From a bacterium (GTDB lineage: Bacteria > Bacteroidota > Bacteroidia > Bacteroidales > Muribaculaceae), in assembly GCA_014802625.1 (NCBI GenBank), contig JAAVBX010000003.1, positions 141,544-205,343 on the forward strand: a stretch of DNA of 63,800 bases, in the 5' to 3' direction. The notes under the pieces are model-generated. The model worked only from the letters and a program-made list of their open reading frames with translations, was not told where the DNA came from and ran no database searches. The translations under genes were made by a program, and so were the position numbers. Shown piece after piece: positions 59,435-63,800 of the stretch. How positions within the stretch are numbered: the stretch's first letter is position 1; each line of letters starts with the position of its first letter.

Positions 59435-60034
59435 ATGGAAAATATTGAAAACATCAACCTCAACAGCGACGCAGAGAACCGTAAATCCGCGAAGGAGATA
59501 TCGCAGCAGTTATTCAATGCCGCAAAGGAATCAGTCGCGGCTCACCTGATTGAAGCCGTGGAGAGAAGCGGCGGTATAGTGTCGCTGTCGGCCATGCAGG
59601 AGGTGGAGAGTAAAGATTGGGCGGTATGGGAATTTCTTAAGGATAACCGATATTGCTCGGTGCAGATGCTTCCTCAGGATTATTCATATACGGATGGATG
59701 CATCGTTGTGAGAATCAGGATTGACTTTTCGAATATCCGAATATTGGAGGATGAGGTCTATAAGTTGAAGGAGACGGTTAACGACATTAATATCTTCGCA
59801 AGTGGCGCGATGGTCTATGAGATGTCGCCGGTCGAGGATGAGGAATGGGAACTTCCCGGAGACTGGGTTGACTTAAAAATAGATGTCAAGATAGATCTGT
59901 CGATTCCATATTTTCAAACAGACTTGCAGCCAATGTTTGAGAAGGTATGGCAAACCATACCTCAATTGGAGAAGCAATACATGAAAGGACTTGAAAAATA
60001 TGGTCTCAAGCGCGGTAAGCGCGATGAAGAATAG
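59435..60034 (+). CDS. Hypothetical acidic protein at the edge of the restriction island
   Basis: A 199-residue soluble protein with many Glu and Asp residues and no recognised domain. The start MENIENINLNSDAENRKSA follows an AAAGGA-like ribosome site. A helical N-terminus (AKEISQQLFNAAKESVAAHLIEA) precedes alternating strands (CIVVRIRIDFSNIRILEDE) and a WVDLKIDVKIDLSIPY stretch. It ends KRGKRDEE with TAG. Directly after the TAG, in the same frame, a DUF1016-type sequence begins, so the gene may have been joined to foreign sequence or shortened. Confidence 0.7.
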   Translation: MENIENINLNSDAENRKSAKEISQQLFNAAKESVAAHLIEAVERSGGIVSLSAMQEVESKDWAVWEFLKDNRYCSVQMLPQDYSYTDGCIVVRIRIDFSNIRILEDEVYKLKETVNDINIFASGAMVYEMSPVEDEEWELPGDWVDLKIDVKIDLSIPYFQTDLQPMFEKVWQTIPQLEKQYMKGLEKYGLKRGKRDEE

Positions 60035-60199
60035 CTTAACGGGGAGGATCGTGCCAAATATGGTGCGTCGGTAATCAAGGAGCTATCCAAACGTTTGACT
60101 GCCGCATATGGTAAGGGGTTTACAAAAACTAATCTTTACGGTTATGTGAAGTTTTACGAACTGTTCCCTGAGATTTTCCACTCATTGAGTGGAAAATCT
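60035..60199 (+). pseudogene. Fragment of a DUF1016/YhcG-type N-terminal domain
   Basis: The frame after the TAG reads LNGEDRAKYGASVIKELSKR, then LTAAYGKGFTKTNLYGYVKFYELFPEIFHSLSGKS. This matches the family pattern E-x-x-R-A-x-Y-G-x-x-x-x-x-x-L-S-x-x-L-T-x-x-x-G-K-G-F-S/T-x-x-N-L of YhcG-type proteins (PDDEXK nucleases linked to mobile and defence loci). There is no start codon at its beginning. The domain's L-S-W-S-H segment and the C-terminal nuclease are absent, and the frame closes at 60319 after unrelated residues. Confidence 0.65.
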
Positions 60200-60264
60200 A
60201 ACACAACTCCTATTATGGGCGCATCACCGAGTGTAGCAATCAGCTTATTAATGTTCCATCATGG

Positions 60265-60293
60265 CAAAACTCCGACACGCTGTCGGAGTTTTG
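60265..60293 (+). terminator. Perfect hairpin, probable terminator
   Basis: CAAAACTCCGACA (60265-60277) pairs fully with TGTCGGAGTTTTG (60281-60293) around a 3-base loop. The T-run is inside the 3' arm, the form of a bidirectional terminator. Confidence 0.65.
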
Positions 60294-60522
60294 GAGAAGA
60301 TTCACGAAATCGCACATAGTACCGCTTCATATACCAAAGATTTGTAACCGACATACCCATCTTTGGATAGGCTACCTTCAAATCCCCGGAGAGCCGTTCT
60401 ATCAGAATGCTTCGGAGTCTTCTTCAACTTGTGATATTCCCTCGAAAATACATCTTCAAGTGAATGAAAGATTAATCTATACACTCTCTTAAAATAGAAA
60501 CTTATTCGATAAGAGTAGTGCC

Positions 60523-60554
60523 TTTGTGTATGTTGAAATTTTTCATTAAATTTG
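60523..60554 (+). promoter_or_regulatory. Promoter of the truncated XRE gene and type III R-M operon
   Basis: TTTG (60523-60526), a 20-bp spacer and TAAATTTG (60547-60554): a full match. It points into the XRE fragment and on to mod and res. Confidence 0.75.
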
Positions 60555-60596
60555 CATCTCATTCAAATTTGATATAATATAAGACAAGTGGTGTAA

Positions 60597-60689
60597 ACCA
60601 GTACTATTCAGCCTGATTTACCTACTCTCAATCGCATAGCAGAATTATTGGAGGTTGATATTAAAGATTTAATTCAAAGCACGAAATAA
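60597..60689 (+). pseudogene. C-terminal remnant of an XRE-family HTH regulator
   Basis: The frame reads TSTIQPDLPTLNRIAELLEV then DIKDLIQSTK and a stop at 60687-60689. P-x-L-x-T-L-x-R-I-A-E-x-L-x-V-D-x-K-D-L-I is the closing helix pair of small Cro/C1-type regulators that precede restriction-modification genes. The DNA-binding half and start codon are missing; a stop lies just upstream in frame. The end is 4 bp before the mod ATG, as in intact regulator-mod pairs. Confidence 0.7.
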
Positions 60690-60693
60690 TAGT

Positions 60694-62631
60694 ATGCCGT
60701 CACTCAACTGGATAGGTAAAGAGAAGATTACCACCCATCACGCAGAAGTACCTTTTCGCGTGTTGGAGCATCGCTATGGCTTCAATAGCAAATGCCCTGA
60801 CAGTACTGAGGCCAGCGGTACCGGCAATAAGATAATCCACGGTGATAATCTTGCAGCTCTCAAATCGCTCCTTCCTGAATATGAAGGACGCATTGATTGT
60901 ATTTATATAGATCCGCCGTATAACACCGGCAATGAGAAATGGCGTTACAATGACAATGTAAATGATCCTCATATTCTCCGTTGGCTCGGTGAGGTAGTCG
61001 GGGCTGAGGGTGAGGATTTCACGCGCCACGACAAATGGCTCTGCATGATGTATCCGCGTCTCGTACTTTTGCGTCAGTTGCTCTCCGACAAGGGCGCAAT
61101 CTTCATCTCGATAGACGATAATGAGGTGTCGCGTCTGCGTACGATTTGTGATGATATTTTCGGAACAAACTGCTTCAAGGGCGATGTAATCTGGCATAAG
61201 ACCTATTCACCCCGAAATGATTCCAAAGGTATCCCGACAGAAACAGACCATATCCTCGTTTACAGCAAGTCAAAGGATTGGCTACCGAAACGTTTGGAAC
61301 GTGACGAGAATATGGATGAAAGCTACAGGAATCCAGACAATGATTTCGCATTATGGACAAGTAGCGATGCCTTTGCACCAAGTGCTTCCTCTCATCAGGG
61401 AATGGTTTATGCCATTCAAAATCCGTTCACTGGGAAATTAATTTATCCAACAACAGGGCGTTGTTGGGCTATAGGTCAATCTGACTTATTTGAAATAATG
61501 TCCGGTTGGTGCGAATATGAACTTCGTGAAATAGATGACGCTGAAAAGCGTGCCGAGATATGTGGTGTCCCTGTTGAAACAGTCCGTCCGGGTGTAAAGG
61601 CGATAATGCTCAAAAACTCTCTCGATGAATCACGCGAAAAGGCTCAGAAAGTATTGGAAACCGGTCCGTGGCCGCGTTTCTATTTCACAAAGAACGGTCA
61701 GGGTGGTATACGTCGTAAAACATACCTTACAGCTGTTGAAGGCAAACTAATAACCACCTTTTGGGACTATACTGAGGTAGGTCACACCGATGCCGCCACA
61801 AAGGAGCTGAAAGCGATCTTTGGCGGCCGAAGTCCGTTTGAGACACCAAAGCCTTCTTCACTGATAGAGCGGATAGTGCAGGTTGCAACCGATGAAGACT
61901 CAATAGTATTGGATGCCTTTGCCGGAAGCGGTTCAACTGCTCATGCGGTGCTTTCTCAGAACCGTAAGGATAAGGGCAACCGCAAGTTTGTACTTGTCGA
62001 GCTGATGGACTATGCCGAGGATATAACCGCAGAGCGGGTGCGCCGTGTGATGGCAGGTTATCCTTATAAGGGAAAGGTAAAGGAGGAACTTTATCGTAAG
62101 CCGTTGACAGCAGCAACCCTCGCGAAAGTTCCGCAATTCTTAGCGGAGGCAAAGACTATCAGGGAGGCTAATGCTGACCGTTTCTCCAAGATTGCCAAAC
62201 CAACGGTGAAGGACAACGCGATAGTAGTCATCGGTGAACTTGATGTAGACGGCACAATGCCGGGTCTTGGGGGAGGTTTTGACTTCTATGAGTTGGGTGA
62301 AAAGCTATTTACAGATGAAGATACTCTCAACGAGAACGTGGGCGAAGCCAAAATCAGAGAGTATATCTATTACTCTGAGACACACCAGCATCTTTCACGG
62401 CCTCAAAGCCCGGATTATCCCTATCTGCTCGACTATAAGGACGGAACAGGATATTTCTTCTACTATAAGCCTAAAGAACTCACAACTCTCAGCCCCGACA
62501 CGCTGAACATAGTCCCCGTAAAGGCTGACCACTATGTGATTTACGCCGACATCTGCACCATCAGCCCTGAACAGTTGGCTAAGATGAACATTACTTTCAA
62601 AATGATTCCACGCGATATAAACCGATTCTAA
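60694..62631 (+). CDS. mod: Type III restriction-modification DNA methyltransferase (Mod)
   Basis: A 645-residue N6-adenine (or N4-cytosine) methyltransferase of the beta class, as motif IV comes first: IDPPYNTG with DPPY at residues 73-76, and the SAM-binding FAGSGSTAHA at about 409-418. Between them lies the target-recognition region (about 175-380), which sets the DNA site. The C-terminal part (about 480-645) is of the kind that contacts Res. It forms the modification and recognition subunit; the res gene starts 3 bp after its stop. The site cannot be predicted here. No simple repeat that would make it phase-variable was seen in the gene. Confidence 0.95.
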   Translation: MPSLNWIGKEKITTHHAEVPFRVLEHRYGFNSKCPDSTEASGTGNKIIHGDNLAALKSLLPEYEGRIDCIYIDPPYNTGNEKWRYNDNVNDPHILRWLGEVVGAEGEDFTRHDKWLCMMYPRLVLLRQLLSDKGAIFISIDDNEVSRLRTICDDIFGTNCFKGDVIWHKTYSPRNDSKGIPTETDHILVYSKSKDWLPKRLERDENMDESYRNPDNDFALWTSSDAFAPSASSHQGMVYAIQNPFTGKLIYPTTGRCWAIGQSDLFEIMSGWCEYELREIDDAEKRAEICGVPVETVRPGVKAIMLKNSLDESREKAQKVLETGPWPRFYFTKNGQGGIRRKTYLTAVEGKLITTFWDYTEVGHTDAATKELKAIFGGRSPFETPKPSSLIERIVQVATDEDSIVLDAFAGSGSTAHAVLSQNRKDKGNRKFVLVELMDYAEDITAERVRRVMAGYPYKGKVKEELYRKPLTAATLAKVPQFLAEAKTIREANADRFSKIAKPTVKDNAIVVIGELDVDGTMPGLGGGFDFYELGEKLFTDEDTLNENVGEAKIREYIYYSETHQHLSRPQSPDYPYLLDYKDGTGYFFYYKPKELTTLSPDTLNIVPVKADHYVIYADICTISPEQLAKMNITFKMIPRDINRF

Positions 62632-62634
62632 CAT

Positions 62635-63800
62635 ATGGAACTGAAAAATTATCAACATCAGACCCTTAGGGATCTGGACGACTATATCCACGTCCTTAAC
62701 GAGAGCAATTCGCTCACAGAAGCTTTCCGTCGGTATTGGGAGGAATGTCGTGGTGTGTCTTTTCAAAGAATAGACAGCCACTATTTGCGTCCATACTCAA
62801 ATACGGTAAGGAATGTGCCGCGTGTTACTTTGAAAGTACCCACCGCCGGCGGTAAAACATTCATCGCCTGCAATGCTATCGGAAGAATCTTCCAATCATT
62901 GCAAATTGGTGATTTCCCGAAAGTTGTGGCATGGTTTGTGCCGAGTGATACCATCCTGAAACAGACTCTCGAAAAATTGCAGAATCCTGCCCATCCTTAC
63001 CGCCACGCTATTGACTCACTCTTTAACCATAAAGTTATGGTTGTGGATAAGGACGCTGCCCTTCAGGGCAATGGATTGAAGCCGGAACAGTTGCAATCGC
63101 AACTCGTAATTCTCGTATTGAGTGCCCAGTCGTTTGTAGAGACGGTAAAGGCTAAGAAAGATGTATCGTCAGAGCAGAACAAACCGAAAGCATACCGCGA
63201 GAACGAGAATTTCTATGAGCAATCTAAGCATTACCCCCATCCCGAAAAACTTATTGCCGGAACTGACCCTACGGCATTGATTCAGGTAATAGCTCAGCAG
63301 AACCCGGTGGTGATTGTGGATGAAAGCCATAACTTCCGCACCAATCTGCGTGACGAAATGTTGGCAAACCTCAATCCGCGCTTCATCCTTGAACTGACAG
63401 CTACACCACGCGACAAAAGTAATATCGTGTCGTTTGTAGATGCAATGCAGTTGAAGAAGGAGAATATGGTGAAATTGCCTGTTATCGTGGAAAACCGTAA
63501 CTCTCCGCGAGATGTGCTCAGTGCAGCTATCAGAATGCGGAACAGTCTTGAAAAACTGGCTAAAGAGAATGAAACTAACGGAGGAAGGTATATCCGTCCG
63601 ATTGTCCTGTTTCAGGCTCAGCCGAAAACGGATGAGGACAATGTTACATTCGATAAGATTAAACAGCAGCTGATTGATGTCGGTATTCCCGAAAATCAAA
63701 TCAAGATAAAGACCGCGAATAAGGATGAGCTTAAAGGTATTGACCTTATGAGCCGCGACTGCGAAGTAAGGTATATCATTACTGTCAATGCTCTTAAAGA
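62635..63800 (+). CDS. res: Type III restriction endonuclease helicase subunit (Res), cut by window edge
   Basis: The first about 388 residues of a type III Res protein, a superfamily 2 translocase with a C-terminal nuclease that lies outside the window. It starts MELKNYQHQTLRDLDDYIH with a Q-motif-like NYQHQTL. Walker A is at residues 68-75 (VPTAGGKT), DESH at 229-232 (VVIVDESHNFR), and motif III LTATP follows near residue 258. It needs Mod for recognition and cuts DNA after ATP-driven contact of two unmodified head-to-head sites. Spacing to mod is 3 bp, so the two are co-translated. Confidence 0.95.
   Translation, partial: MELKNYQHQTLRDLDDYIHVLNESNSLTEAFRRYWEECRGVSFQRIDSHYLRPYSNTVRNVPRVTLKVPTAGGKTFIACNAIGRIFQSLQIGDFPKVVAWFVPSDTILKQTLEKLQNPAHPYRHAIDSLFNHKVMVVDKDAALQGNGLKPEQLQSQLVILVLSAQSFVETVKAKKDVSSEQNKPKAYRENENFYEQSKHYPHPEKLIAGTDPTALIQVIAQQNPVVIVDESHNFRTNLRDEMLANLNPRFILELTATPRDKSNIVSFVDAMQLKKENMVKLPVIVENRNSPRDVLSAAIRMRNSLEKLAKENETNGGRYIRPIVLFQAQPKTDEDNVTFDKIKQQLIDVGIPENQIKIKTANKDELKGIDLMSRDCEVRYIITVNALK

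Larger units (their letters stand above)
60200..60596. other. Scar region between fragments
   Basis: About 400 bp without a recognisable gene. It holds the hairpin at 60265-60293 and a full consensus promoter at 60523-60554. Open stretches exist on both strands (for example minus 60302-60562 and plus 60202-60492), but neither has a ribosome site with a recognisable product. The region is AT-rich. Confidence 0.55.

Noticed and set aside
60032-60034. Recoded TAG (stop read-through joining two domains)
   Set aside because: No stimulatory structure or recoding signal is evident, and the DUF1016 part is itself truncated; a recombination joint is simpler.
60302-60562. Minus-strand 86-codon frame in the scar region
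   Set aside because: No ribosome site, no recognised similarity, and it crosses the plus-strand promoter; kept only as part of the gap description.

Overview
The window reads as a chromosomal segment of a gut-type member of the Bacteroidales. The evidence is SusC/SusD outer-membrane pairs, a capsule locus led by an UpxY-type antiterminator, TTTG-N19/20-TAnnTTTG promoters before several genes, lineage proteins of the DUF4290 and DUF6377 types, and a MurA with Asp in place of the catalytic Cys. Housekeeping DNA is moderately GC-rich, which together with the gene content suggests a Muribaculaceae-like genome; that family assignment is inference. I see no rRNA, tRNA, CRISPR array, intact insertion sequence or replication origin.

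Layout. (1) 1-11800, minus strand: a capsule or exopolysaccharide locus, AT-rich toward its distal end and cut by the left edge. In transcription order it holds UpxY, a small outer-membrane protein, a Wzx flippase, a radical SAM protein with an extra Cys cluster, a pyruvyl-transferase-family protein, a GT2, a NodB deacetylase, a Stealth-type phosphotransferase, a nucleotide-sugar dehydrogenase, an acetyltransferase remnant, a polytopic membrane protein (Wzy candidate) and a GT4. (2) 11801-12171: a non-coding region with repeated GNRA-capped hairpins. (3) 12172-18432, minus: S9 peptidase, YgiQ radical SAM protein and UvrB. (4) 18668-20686, plus: serC-serA. (5) 20795-26318: a membrane TPR/AraC regulator divergent from two secreted proteins with T9SS-like C-terminal tails. 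(6) 26453-29934, minus: tpiA, SPOR protein, folE, and an MFS exporter. (7) 30073-45237, plus: a polysaccharide utilization locus with a DUF6377 regulator, SusC, SusD, GH30, a surface glycan-binding protein, a lyase-GH88 fusion and a GH2. (8) 45364-59295: an outer-membrane barrel protein (minus), then housekeeping genes on plus: HAD, rarA, FAD oxidoreductase, tsaB, DUF4290, murA, rimM, OmpA-like, nspC, S1/P1 nuclease, HSDR_N protein, pcrA-like helicase. (9) 59435-63800, plus: an accessory island with an unknown protein, a DUF1016 fragment, a truncated XRE regulator, and type III restriction-modification mod and res (res cut by the right edge).

How it fits together. The capsule genes build, decorate, flip and probably polymerise a surface glycan containing a uronic acid, under UpxY antitermination. 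The PUL probably senses, binds, imports and cuts a glycan with beta-1,6-glucan-like and uronic-acid linkages: GH30 at the surface, then lyase plus unsaturated glucuronyl hydrolase on one polypeptide, then GH2. The right end is a defence locus beside scars of older defence or regulatory genes.

The points most worth a second look are the covarying GNRA hairpin repeats, the lyase-GH88 fusion and its likely target, the capsule radical SAM enzyme with five extra cysteines, promoters sitting almost on the start codons of uvrB and the AraC-type regulator, and the truncated genes feeding the type III R-M operon.
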